A stretch of DNA of 64,000 nt, from assembly GCA_013076295.1 (NCBI GenBank), contig RQOL01000618.1:1364001-1428000 (forward strand), written 5' to 3'. Below, piece by piece: positions 13,101-21,992 of this stretch. The notes under the pieces are model-generated. The model was given only the letters and a program-made list of their open reading frames with translations. It was not told the DNA's origin and made no database searches. Each line of letters starts with the position of its first letter. Position 1 is the stretch's first letter. This DNA is from Sanderia malayensis. Taxonomy: Eukaryota; Cnidaria; Scyphozoa; Semaeostomeae; Pelagiidae. The position numbers and the translations under genes are program-made.

Positions 13101-16100
13101 TGGGGATTCACCAAGTTTAACTAAAGCCTTGTCGTTCAATGTATAGTTGTATTGCCCACTATAATATATTTGAAGATGATCCTCCTTTGTCTAAAATTGT
13201 TGCTGCTAGAGCTGTGTATTGATTGAGTTTTTTTACATTTCAGGGTAAACTGGACGACTCGGTTGTATACATCACGAAACTCGACCTTGATGGACTTATT
13301 CGGTCGCCAAAATGGAACGACGGAGTCAAAGTAAGTACACATCAACAATACTTTATATAGAAATAACTTAAGCAGAGAAGTATGCTAGCTACTTGTTTTC
13401 ATCTGAGCAAGTCTGTTTCGTGACGTTACTCACTTTTGATTAGGAGATGCATTAGATAACAAATATCTCAGTTTACGATAAGTTTCTATATTATGGACAG
13501 CTGTTTCTAATTGGTGTTTACTACCAAAGCTCATGCAGGACCACCTAATGCAGCTCACAGAGCTTATCCTTGCACGAGTCGCTTTGAAATCCACTGTATC
13601 TTGATTTATTTTGATTTCTCCACTGCAGGCAATCGCTGGAAGCCCTGTTTTGTTATCAAGCTTTGACAGTGTGTGGCTGCACGCACATTGCCGTGCATTG
13701 CCATCAAATGCTTGCTGTGCATTACAAAACACAGGCGATTGCCAAACGCTCTTCACTGCAGGCAATAGTTAAAAGGTTTATAGTTATATCTGCACTTCTT
13801 ATGAACTTTTAACAATGAGTTTGTTAAGATGAGCACGCAGAACCTGCTGCTCTCAGCTGGGTATATTTGCTGTTTTGTCTTCCAGCACGCACATTTCCGT
13901 GTATTCCAGCCCAACTTTGAATGTTTGCTGCCCACTATAAAAACACGCGATAGCCAGGCGCTCTTCGCTGCAGGCGATAGAATAAAGCACAAGCGGTTTA
14001 TTGAATCCTTCACCACAGGTCTGCCTATCTGCAATCTCCATCGGTTTCAGATACGATTGTGCACTGACATTGATCTGGCTCTTTTAGAGGGACGCATGGA
14101 AAAGCTTTCTCTGGCAATCTATGCTCATTCAACTTTTACAAGTACACGGAATTTATCCAGGATTACAATAAACATCAACAACATGTCATTGATTGCCATT
14201 GTTTGCTTTGCAGATATTTCCAAGGCGAAGCTTCCATTCTAACCTGGTAGGGCTCGTGCACTTGTACGAGGTACGTGTTGTCATGAAAGCAAACGAGTTG
14301 ACGTACACGTTAGGAGCTCAGGTTAGTGCCCAACTCATTCGTTATTTGTGTATCTCCTCCCTATTTCTATCACAACAATGCAGTTTCTTTGTCTGCGCCC
14401 ACCAGCTGTAGTTGGGCAAACTCGGGCAAGAACCATTGCTTTTGGGTGTGACAGATTTTTAAATAACAAAGTGGAGGTCTGGGACCTACAATTGTTGCAA
14501 AGGAGACCGCCCCCTCGCAAAGCAATGATTTTCAGGATTTCGATAAAAAAATACATCAAATACAGAAAATACTTTCAAATACATTATCTGTGGTTGGAGT
14601 TTTTGTTTTGGGAACACTCGGTCCCCCTCCCTGCAGCTGCGTCAGTGATGTGGGTGACTAAATCGTGTATATGGATCATTGATATGCTACTTTCTCTACA
14701 CCGATTGTGCACACGACGCGACACCCGTTTTGTGCCGTATTTCTATGTTTTTTCTCATATAATATGTTCTCCAGTATGGGGGTATGTATTAATGTCAGTT
14801 CCGATCTTAAAAGGTTCAGGTATGTCTTTTAAAAACAGACTAAGTTATGTAATAGATAAATGGAATGACGGGCGTTTGCTCTTTATTGTGATAACGGATA
14901 ATTGACTATTTTGGCCTTTTGTACGGAAGTCTATTTTCGATGCTGCACTTTTCTTATCGCATGGTGATCGAGAAAGCCCCGTTGAAAGGGATTTTATTCG
15001 CCCAAATTTGGGGCTAATTTATCCATGCCGACGCAACATCCTGTCTGCATTGTCCTTGTGCCAGTATAAAAGGCAATGCGGCGGTGCACCTTAAGTAAAA
15101 CGTGAATATTGCCGACCTTGGGTTTGAAGTTGGAGCAGAAATAGCATTGACTGAAGCAAACACAGTGATCTGTTTATCACGAGAGTCCTGACACCGAGCA
15201 GAAGAGAGCATTTAGAAGCAAGATTTGCATCAGAGAACTGCGCATAAAGAAAGAGATACGTACAAAGCATTTTCTCACACGGCAAAATGCATACGTTTAG
15301 CAGAATTGGGTGCATCGTGTTATCCGTATCAATTATCATCAGTGTCATGTCGGAGGCTCGATTCCTCAGCGACCTGACTTCCGACTGCGAATTCGTGGAT
15401 GTCAACTACGACTATCGCTACGAAGAAGGCGACATGAAATGCGTGGCTGCTGTGCCGTTGAAGGCATGCCGAGGCCAATGCATCTCTGGCTACAGTCCCA
15501 GCACTGGACGTGTTTGCCAGGCGTGCATGCCGACAAAGGTGGAGACAGTTGTGAAGAAGATCGTCTGTGTCAAAGCTGGAAAAACAGCAGAGAAGACGGT
15601 CGAATTCTCCGTGCCAGCCGGCTGCTCGTGCAAGAATGGTATCTGTTGATGTACGCTCGTTGAAGAGAGGCGCTAGCAAAGCGCGGATGAAAAACTGTAT
15701 GTAAATATGTAGCTACATACATTGATGTGTGTCGCGAGATGTGTGACTCACCAGAGTTTGCAGATAGCCTGTTTTTTCTTTCTGTATATGTATGTGTATG
15801 TATGTGTGGACAAAGATACATCATAGCCGTATAACACCTATAACAACGTGAACCATTTATCCTGACGTTTTTTTCAATGCCTGATGGTAAAATAGAAATG
15901 TGTATATAGACGTATGAATTTGACGTACAATGTATGTGTAGTCGTGCTTTGCACTCACATAGTTTTTTTTGCTTAGTTGGCACTTCGCCATGTTTCTGCA
16001 ATGTTCTGAAATCTGTTCCTGGCGGTATCATTTTAAGCGTAAATTAGATCTTAATAGACGTCGAGAACATCGACTTATTAATTGACCCGTTGTCCCTTTC

Positions 16101-19100
16101 TTCCTGCAATTCATTTTTTTCTCCCCATCAGCCATTTGAACTTTTACAGACAATGCAGGGAAATTGCTAATAGCTGCTAAGACAATGCATGTTTTTATGA
16201 CTATGCGACAGACACTACACCTCATTTCCCCGTTTTTTTCATTGGAAACTTGGGTCAGCACTTAGCTACTTCTAAAAGTTTCTTAATTTGGCATGACAAT
16301 TTTGGCATTTTAGTGATAATTAGTTTTTTGTTTTCATTTAGACTCCGAATATGCGCATACTCAAAAGCATAATATGCTTTTGAAGTTCAGACACTGTTAA
16401 GAGAAACGCATTAAGAAAGCCGTCTATTGGCTATTAGGATGTTAAAGGTTTGAGAAAAAAACAATTAGAAATTTAAGAAAATTAGGGAACTTCAAAAGCA
16501 TCATGCTTTTGAAGTTCAGCATATTTGGATGGGTAAACACGTGTCGTCACGAAAAAACTCGCGCAGATTAAAGTCAACAATTACAATCTTTTTCAAGCAA
16601 AAGTTAACAAAATTTTCAATATTCATCGAGGTTATGCCGTGCACAAACTAAAGTCGATGGACTCGTTTTTAAAAGTGGAAATTTTGCAATTTCTTCACTT
16701 TATTTTGCTATTCTTGAGCCTGTCGCTAAATTTTCTTAAATTTTTAACCATCCTAGCTCTGGTTTCTTATAAACCAGTCACTTATAACAGCAAACGTGTA
16801 GCAAGTTTTCCCAACACAACCCCTTGGATGCCAACGCTGATGCGGATACCGGCCATCTTGCTGAAATTTGCCAATCACATCTGTTCTTTCTTTTCACCCT
16901 TAAGTAGCATCCGTTCTCTAATTGCTTTTTTTTCAAGCCTCTAACAACCTAATAGCCAATAGACGTCTTTCTTAATGCGTTCCTCTTAACAGTGGTCTGA
17001 CCTTTATGGAGCGTGTTAACTCTTCCATCTTCTAGACAAAGTTATGTCGTTAATTCCGAAACCATTTGCTTTGTTTCTAGACGTCTAACTTCCCTTTGCA
17101 GACGGCTTTGTCGTAAGGGTTAACTTCATTTCTAGACGATCTCTTTCGCATACTTAGCAGAGTCTCTTGAGAACAAACAGCCTCAGCGCTGTGTTTCCAA
17201 TAAACAATGGACATTCTCCAACCATTTCAATAGACAACGAGCTCCATCTGATCAGATACCTCTTTGATTAATGCGTAGATTTGCTCTAAAAAGCAAGCAC
17301 ATCGCCAAAGAGGACATGATGGACGCACTGGGCCACAATATGTCCGAGTTTGGACTGCAAGTTCAAAGCTTTTAACGGCTTTGCTACGGGACATTCTGCT
17401 GAAATCACAACCGTTCAGAGGAAACCGCATCCTCCTCCGCATTGCGTTTGGCAGTTCCCATCTTGCCCCGTTGACTTACCCCCGTTTTATTCTGCTGCTT
17501 ATCAGTTGACCCAACACTAATCAACATTGATAGCCGGGTGAACTAACTAATCTGTTCAATGTCTATTTATTCACAGGCATGGACTTTTGTTCCCGTTTGT
17601 AACAATGAGTATCCGAGTCATGGTTACTTTCAAGTTGGATTGTTTGATGGTGCACCAACAGTGGTGGGTGACTTGCTGCTTATATTCCTCTTCATCTCTG
17701 AACGTATTCTCTCGAACTCACGAGGCATCTGAGAATTTGTTCAAGGCAAACAGATGCTGTAGATAGAGACTGTTAAAAATCGAAAGAAAGGCGGAGGCGA
17801 GAGAGAGGGTCAACTACCGTAAATCCTCGAATCAGCCCCCGGGGGGCTTATTTGCAAAAACGAAATTTTAGTCTGATTATTGTTCAATATTAAGCAAAAT
17901 AAAAGCTATACGATGCAGCCAATGAAGTTATTGGTTTAAACTTGCTGCTATTTGCAATACATTCACTAAACAACTTCAATGTCTCGATACTTGGGCTCAA
18001 TATTCTGCAAATGATTGTCAGGATGGGGGCTTATTCGAGGGGAGGGCCTATTCGAAGGTGGGGGCTTATTCGAGTATATACGGTATGCGCTGCAATACGA
18101 TTGGAATGAAACCTTGAGTCAACTCCTCAGGCCGGCCCATGTTATTTTGTATGCTATCGGACTCGAGCCCTTGTTCGGTGTTCAGAGTGCCCATTGTTTT
18201 GTCGAATCAATCGCTTGAACGCAAGACAAAAAGAAATGTTTATTCGAAAATGCAAAACGTTGGTCGAGACAGCTCTTGTCGCCACTTGCCATGCTCAGAC
18301 GCTTTGGCATGCCGAAAAAATGTATCGTGGAGCATCGTATCAGTTTACTATTGTTTTCTTTCATGACAAATTCAACTGCTTTGATTTTTCAGGAGATAAT
18401 CAATTCACTCGAGAATCAACCGCTTTTTCAAACAATCACCAACTTGCGCAAGAGGAAAATTGTACGTACAGTTAGTTAGAGTAATAGGAAACACATCTTT
18501 TGTGGATATATGTCGTATGAACTCGATTTAGCCCCGCGGCGCTATTCAGAGCTTTAGATGCGGCGCTCAATCTGGGGGGCGGCCCTCTTTAAAGAAATCT
18601 GCATTTACGAGTTATAGCAAGAACTTTGAATAATAATAAGTTAGATAAAAGGGTTTTAAAGTACACTCGTTTTAAACTAAAGAGCGTGGGCATCAAAGAA
18701 AATAATTTTGCCAATGCTATTAAACATCTCTGCTATTAAACCTGTTTTTATAAGAGACCAACCTCAGTGCTCCATATTCTTAAGGTATCAGAAAGTCTCA
18801 GAGCTCAGGTTTTTCAAAAGTTTCTTAGGATCACCGGATGATATCAACATCACTTTTATAATGTGTAAAAAGAGCTTTGAATTTTCTCTGGAATTGGAGT
18901 AATTAGCTACGCAGGTCCAGTTAGATTTTTAAATTTAATTATTCGAATACGCATGCGCATTAGCTCTAGAAATATTTTATCGTGTAATTTTCTCTCAGGT
19001 GAAAGTGGTTGACCGCGCATCAGTCTTCGTCAGAATTGGCGATGCGAGAAGGAGAGAAGAGCTGGAAAATGTCAATAAGGTGAACTAGTTTGAAGTTAAT

Positions 19101-21591
19101 TATCTTCCTTTTCTCAAATGTACTCTCGAAGTCAATTTATCTTGACTGTTTTGAGAAAGCCTGTGCAGTAAGTCTGATTGCACTAAGTCTTCAACATGGA
19201 TGGGTTTTGGGATCTTTGCTTGTTGCATCGCAAGTTATATCTATTTGACCTGACTTGACCTGACTTGACCTGGACCCGACCTCTGCTGACCTTTGCTGAC
19301 CTCTGCTGACCTCAATAAGAGGTCAAAGTTATTGTGAGCAGATAGCTTGCACTATCAATAGACTGCACAATAGTAGATGTTATTTGATTTTAACGGTTTC
19401 TTCTTTCGTTTGCAGCTTACCGTGCGGAAAAACTTTCTACCGCGCGGCACAAAATTCACCACCCTTGTTTCATCGAGACAGTTTGCAACGATTATTCCAG
19501 CCAATCAAAATAGAGATGACTATGGCAACGTCTTAGCTGGAAAATTCAGAATGGTAGGGTCGTACTACATTCTCTTTGAAATAGATTGGAGTTTTATTCT
19601 TTTTTCAACCTTTCACCACAGTTTATTCCTTCATACATATAATTTTCCATGATTTTCTTTATTTGTAGCTTGTTGATCAAGTTTTCCAGCAGAGGAGTTA
19701 GAAATAATTAGGATGTCGTATTCATTGTCTATTCTTTTTAAAGGAACATTTTAAATATTCCATGAATTGTACAATACATTCACATTGGTTTTATGTACAT
19801 TTGCACACAATTTATTTTTCGTATATTTGTTTTTAGAGTTTTTCCTTACAGGTTTTACTGTGTATTTGGCTTTGTATATTTGTTTTGTAGTTTTTCTGTT
19901 GCCTGTTAATATGTTTTTCATTAATTGCCCTGGACGAAGGAACTTGTTTACTAATTGCTAGTCCTTTTGTTTTCTTGTTTTTATCGGCTGTCCACGCATA
20001 TTTTTTTTGCATATCGCTCCATTACCGCTGTCCAATTGTTTAACTTTTTGTGTGAAATTAAATGTCTCATCCTCTCTGGGCCCTACTTAACTCATGAGTA
20101 AAACAGTAACATTTTATATAAGGACACGATTTTTAGTCTTAAAAAGTTGTGGAACATCCATTATATATCAGAGAAGCTTTATTTATTTTTATTTTTCCTA
20201 GCTGTTAACATTGAGTGCTGCTGTGATGTAAACAGGACTAAAGCAACTAGCATTTGATTAAAACGATATGTTTTGAAATGAGTGCTTCAAAAAAATATGG
20301 AGAGGGGGTGTTTAGCGTGCTTGGAAGCCTAGATATATCTTTTTTGGTAACAGGTCGCTTCTCTATATTTGATGTGTTTGAATGTTGTCATTTGTATTTG
20401 ACATTTCTTATTCACATTTACGTTTCGTAGCTGGATTTTGGAATTTCAGCAATAATAGATTTTAGGAAATTATTCTATCAAGAGGTGGTGTGCGCTCAGT
20501 TGGAAGATCAAAGACAAAATTCAAATCTTTGTTGACGTGACTTTACCATGTAAACAAAACAATACCAAAAACAGGGGAATAAATGTAGAAAACCCCTTGA
20601 AATCTGAAGTCAAGATTTTCTGGACCGGGATTACTTTCAATATCCCCTGCTAAAACAATAAAATACATAATGATGGTGAAAATGATGACACAATAGTTTT
20701 GGGAGCCTACTACACTTCCGCACAGTTTCCAGGCATTCATTTTTGTCAACTTTTCCCCACGACAAGAAAGCAACTCCTGTGTTCTTGTCGAAATAAAATT
20801 GGCCTTTTTTGGGCCTTCTCGGTTCTGACCACGAATTAAAGTTAATAACCAAACCAGATATCGTTTTCCAAATGTTTCTAAAACGACTCGCTGCACTGCA
20901 GCAAAAAGATGACCGCCATTGATGAATTGATAATAAAACCAGCATGCGGCTAAACGGAGGAGGGAGGATTTGAGGCCACGCGCAGGCTAAAATCCGACAA
21001 ACAAACACATATTTACAAACAAACAGATTTTTTCTCGAGAAGAACTCGATTATATTCTGCTGCGCAGCCGCTTCACTTCGTTCTGCTACGCAGCAGCAAT
21101 AATGCTTTTTCGCTCTTTTATATTTTATTTGGACTTAATTTAAATGAAAAATAAAGTAAAAATAAAAAAGTAAAATAAAAATAAAATTTTGCACTCACAC
21201 ACCTTTGTATGTACGCTTGAATTCCCACCCTTAGCATCACCCTAGACTCTTGGGTGTTGCACTACCATGAGCTCTTGCGAGTACATATTAGATGAAGGCC
21301 CTTAATGTTGGATGCAGCACAAACGTAAAAAATGTACCTAACACGACAAGCGCGCATTTACCAACCATAGTCTACCAATGGTTCGTTACTTCTTGTTTGA
21401 GAGACTGTCAAAGGCGTTTTTGGTCACTAAATAATTTGAACTTTTTCTTAACCTGCGCCAAGAAGGGGGAGGGACAAAAGCTGCTTTATTTCACTTCATT
21501 CTGTGCATGTTCTTGTTCGCCATCACGTGTTGGACCAGATTGAAATTTTAGAACTTTTCCATTCAAATTACAGATATTTGATGCGCACAAG
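4157..21591 (+). CDS. Large multi-exon protein of unknown function, possible C2-like regions (5' incomplete)
   Basis: I do not recognise this gene. Seventeen exons join in consistent phase: 4157-4337, 4531-4661, 4795-4929, 5082-5201, 5377-5532, 5768-5878, 5986-6071, 6220-6292, 11213-11282, 11492-11649, 12026-12112, 13244-13330, 17577-17663, 18393-18461, 18999-19079, 19416-19553 and a tentative 18-nt micro-exon 21574-21591, about 596 codons. Exon 1 as listed has no Met, so earlier exons are missing. After the micro-exon, an acceptor at 21946 would add one residue and a TGA. The stretch ILIKVYIIDVLTRATQRLG followed by VAILPVFV has the alternating-strand look of a C2 domain; it recalls faintly the C2 region of CCDC33, but this is not a secure assignment. 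Later exons encode FVPVCNNEYPSHGYFQVGLF and VVDRASVFVRIGDARRR. No signal peptide, membrane segment or coiled coil is evident. The 4.9-kb and 4.2-kb introns hold transposons and a nested gene. Confidence 0.6.
5671..5730. repeat. Short tandem repeat, about 20-bp unit
   Basis: Three near-identical copies of CCAGATCGATCAATGCAA lie in the intron just upstream of the exon at 5768. No further meaning is visible. Confidence 0.7.
6371..6530. repeat. Degenerate CAGTCT/CAAGTC minisatellite
   Basis: Diverged units of roughly 12-16 bp built around CAGTCT, CAAGTC and CACAA. The same motif reappears at 7400-7428 and 7830-7860, on the other sides of inserted MITEs, so one original array seems to have been split by later insertions. 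Confidence 0.55.
6864..7236. mobile_element. MITE, TACCGTAAATCCTCGAA family
   Basis: Bounded by TACCGTAAATCCTCGAA on the left and the inverted form (TTCGAGGATCTACGGTA) on the right. Blocks of GGGGGCTTATTCGAGGG recur near both ends. TA boundaries suit a Tc1/mariner-pogo-type non-autonomous element. A second good copy is at 17815-18085 and a decayed one at about 3860-4100. Confidence 0.8.
7429..7829. mobile_element. MITE with GGCCCCGTTTACACGAGACC termini, TTA target duplication
   Basis: Terminal inverted repeats GGCCCCGTTTACACGAGACC and (reverse) its near-exact complement end at 7829. TTA flanks both sides (7426-7428 and 7830-7832). The 3-bp TWA duplication and GG-rich ends fit a PIF/Harbinger-type non-autonomous element. 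Internal CGTTTACAC motifs repeat in alternate orientation. Inserted into the CAGTCT minisatellite. Confidence 0.8.
8532..10259. mobile_element. Inner 1.7-kb transposon nested in the outer one, long inverted arms, TTAA duplications
   Basis: Left end AGGGCTACTCTCACC and right end GGTGAGAGTAGCCCT, flanked by TTAA (8528-8531, 10260-10263). The arms are inverted repeats of about 130 bp at very high identity (8532-8664 against 10138-10259), continuing with gaps to about 210 bp. The arm start AGGGCTACT resembles the outer element's AGGCCTACT, so the two are probably related families. The interior has no transposase; one weak open stretch is listed separately. Confidence 0.88.
8881..9092 (+). pseudogene. 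Open, acidic reading-frame remnant inside the inner transposon
   Basis: Frame read from about 8886 encodes NEDDLLTLMLQAGMFFDLNV and then SSELHIQSSVVRDSFKQQYE, ending at a TGA at 9090-9092. The composition is protein-like (hydrophobic heptads, acidic start) and better than chance frames nearby. It could be a leftover of the element's own gene or a captured exon. No family was recognised and no intact start or splice pattern is secure. Confidence 0.25.
12725..12838. mobile_element. Truncated MITE family A copy
   Basis: Contains CCGCATATAAGAACCATGGA, TTAAGAACTTCTACTCG and the ACAATAGCCTATTGT core, as in the family A elements at 41367 and 48435. Both termini are eroded. Confidence 0.6.
13644..14005. 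repeat. Diverged tandem duplication in an intron
   Basis: Two copies of about 140 bp (13644-13790 and 13868-14005) share GCACGCACATT, CCGTG, ATTGCC or ATTCCAG, then a CGCTCTTC and CTGCAGGC block. No coding content. The repeated CTGCAGGCAAT or CTGCAGGCGAT motif appears three times. Confidence 0.5.
15065..15072 (+). promoter_or_regulatory. TATA box of the nested cystine-knot gene
   Basis: TATAAAAG, a consensus TATA box, lies 222 bp before the ATG at 15287 and would place transcription start near 15095-15105. No intron is needed between it and the ATG. This supports an independent promoter inside the intron of the larger gene. Confidence 0.6.
15287..15649 (+). CDS. Secreted cystine-knot protein, single exon, nested in an intron
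   Basis: A 120-residue precursor. Residues 1-24 form a hydrophobic signal peptide (core GCIVLSVSIIISVM) with likely cleavage near SEA. The mature part of about 96 residues has ten cysteines at 34, 52, 61, 65, 77, 80, 94, 113, 115 and 120. CRGQC (61-65, the CxGxC ring) and CSC (113-115, the CxC ring) are the two signature elements of the C-terminal cystine-knot fold used by glycoprotein-hormone subunits, bursicon, norrin and DAN proteins. Length and the single knot domain suit a hormone-like ligand. No N-glycosylation sequon is seen. It lies wholly in the intron between the exons ending at 13330 and starting at 17577 of the C2-like gene, same strand, with its own TATA box. Which cystine-knot subfamily it belongs to cannot be decided by eye. 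Confidence 0.82.
   Translation: MHTFSRIGCIVLSVSIIISVMSEARFLSDLTSDCEFVDVNYDYRYEEGDMKCVAAVPLKACRGQCISGYSPSTGRVCQACMPTKVETVVKKIVCVKAGKTAEKTVEFSVPAGCSCKNGIC
16388..17001. mobile_element. Inverted-repeat element with about 75-bp termini
   Basis: Left arm starts CACTGTTAAGAG, continues with CGCATTAAGAAAG and TCTATTGGCTATTAGG; the right arm (about 16925-17001) is its inverted copy with few mismatches. About 610 bp in total. The frame at 16639-16944 inside it is not coding-like. A palindromic AAAGCAT/ATGCTTT motif just left of and inside the element occurs twice. Superfamily not assigned. Confidence 0.75.
17815..18085. mobile_element. MITE, TACCGTAAATCCTCGAA family (second good copy)
   Basis: Begins TACCGTAAATCCTCGAATCA and ends GGGGCTTATTCGAG then TATATACGGTA. 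The interior (GCAAAAACGAAATTTTAG, ATTTGCAATACATTCACTA) matches the decayed copy at 3860-4100. Confidence 0.8.
19246..19327. repeat. Short array of TGACCT hexamers at about 10-bp spacing
   Basis: Six TGACCT hexamers and one CGACCT follow each other at roughly 10-bp steps, followed by an inverted AGAGGTCAAAG. TGACCT is the complement of the nuclear-receptor half-site AGGTCA. It lies in an intron. It may simply be a decayed 10-bp minisatellite. Confidence 0.55.
20543..20896 (-). CDS. Remnant frame with signal-like segment and 2A ribosome-skipping motif
   Basis: The frame encodes a hydrophobic segment (NYCVIIFTIIMYFIVLA) followed at once by GDIESNPGP (20647-20621), which matches the 2A consensus D-(V/I)-E-x-N-P-G-P at which the ribosome skips the last Gly-Pro bond. 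A likely start is the Met at 20740 (MNAWKLCG). In cnidarian, sponge, echinoderm and lancelet genomes this leader-plus-2A arrangement heads the ORFs of certain non-LTR retrotransposons and some host proteins. Only about 24 residues follow before the stop, with no endonuclease or reverse transcriptase. It is therefore probably a 5' retroelement scrap, though a spliced host gene cannot be excluded. It is antisense within an intron of the C2-like gene. Confidence 0.5.
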   Translation of the reverse strand: MQRVVLETFGKRYLVWLLTLIRGQNREGPKKANFISTRTQELLSCRGEKLTKMNAWKLCGSVVGSQNYCVIIFTIIMYFIVLAGDIESNPGPENLDFRFQGVFYIYSPVFGIVLFTW

Positions 21592-21992
21592 GTAAATTCT
21601 TTTTTATCAATCACATAGCATAAGGTAAACGAATTTTATTTAGAGTACCGAAAGAATAAATGCTGGAACTTGTCTAACCTGTTGAGTGTTGAAGGCTGCC
21701 CGTCATTTAGGCCATGCTATGCAGCATGCAAAGTCGCACCTTTTTATCAAGTCCCAAGTCTTGTTTTATTATTTAAGTAGTCATTCGTTAGTCTGTTTAT
21801 AACACAAGTTGTTATATGTCTCGGTGTGCAAGGAACCCTGGTATTACTCTATCTATTGCGTACTATATACTATAGGTACTCTTCGGCACACTATGTTGTG
21901 TTACCTCAGGTCAAGTAATAATTTTTTGATTTTTTTTCCACACAGGCTTGATTTCTTGAGTTGGTTACAATCCTGGTATAGTGAAAGAGAAA

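Noticed and set aside
14348..14905. 185-residue plus-strand frame
   Set aside because: No Kozak, no domain, stop-poor by chance in an intron; composition (many Tyr, Ile, Arg clusters) is not coding-like and there are no supporting splice sites.
18015..18218. Gly-rich frame resembling a small secreted protein
   Set aside because: Its first third is the GGGGCTTATTCGAG end of a MITE; the rest is intron.
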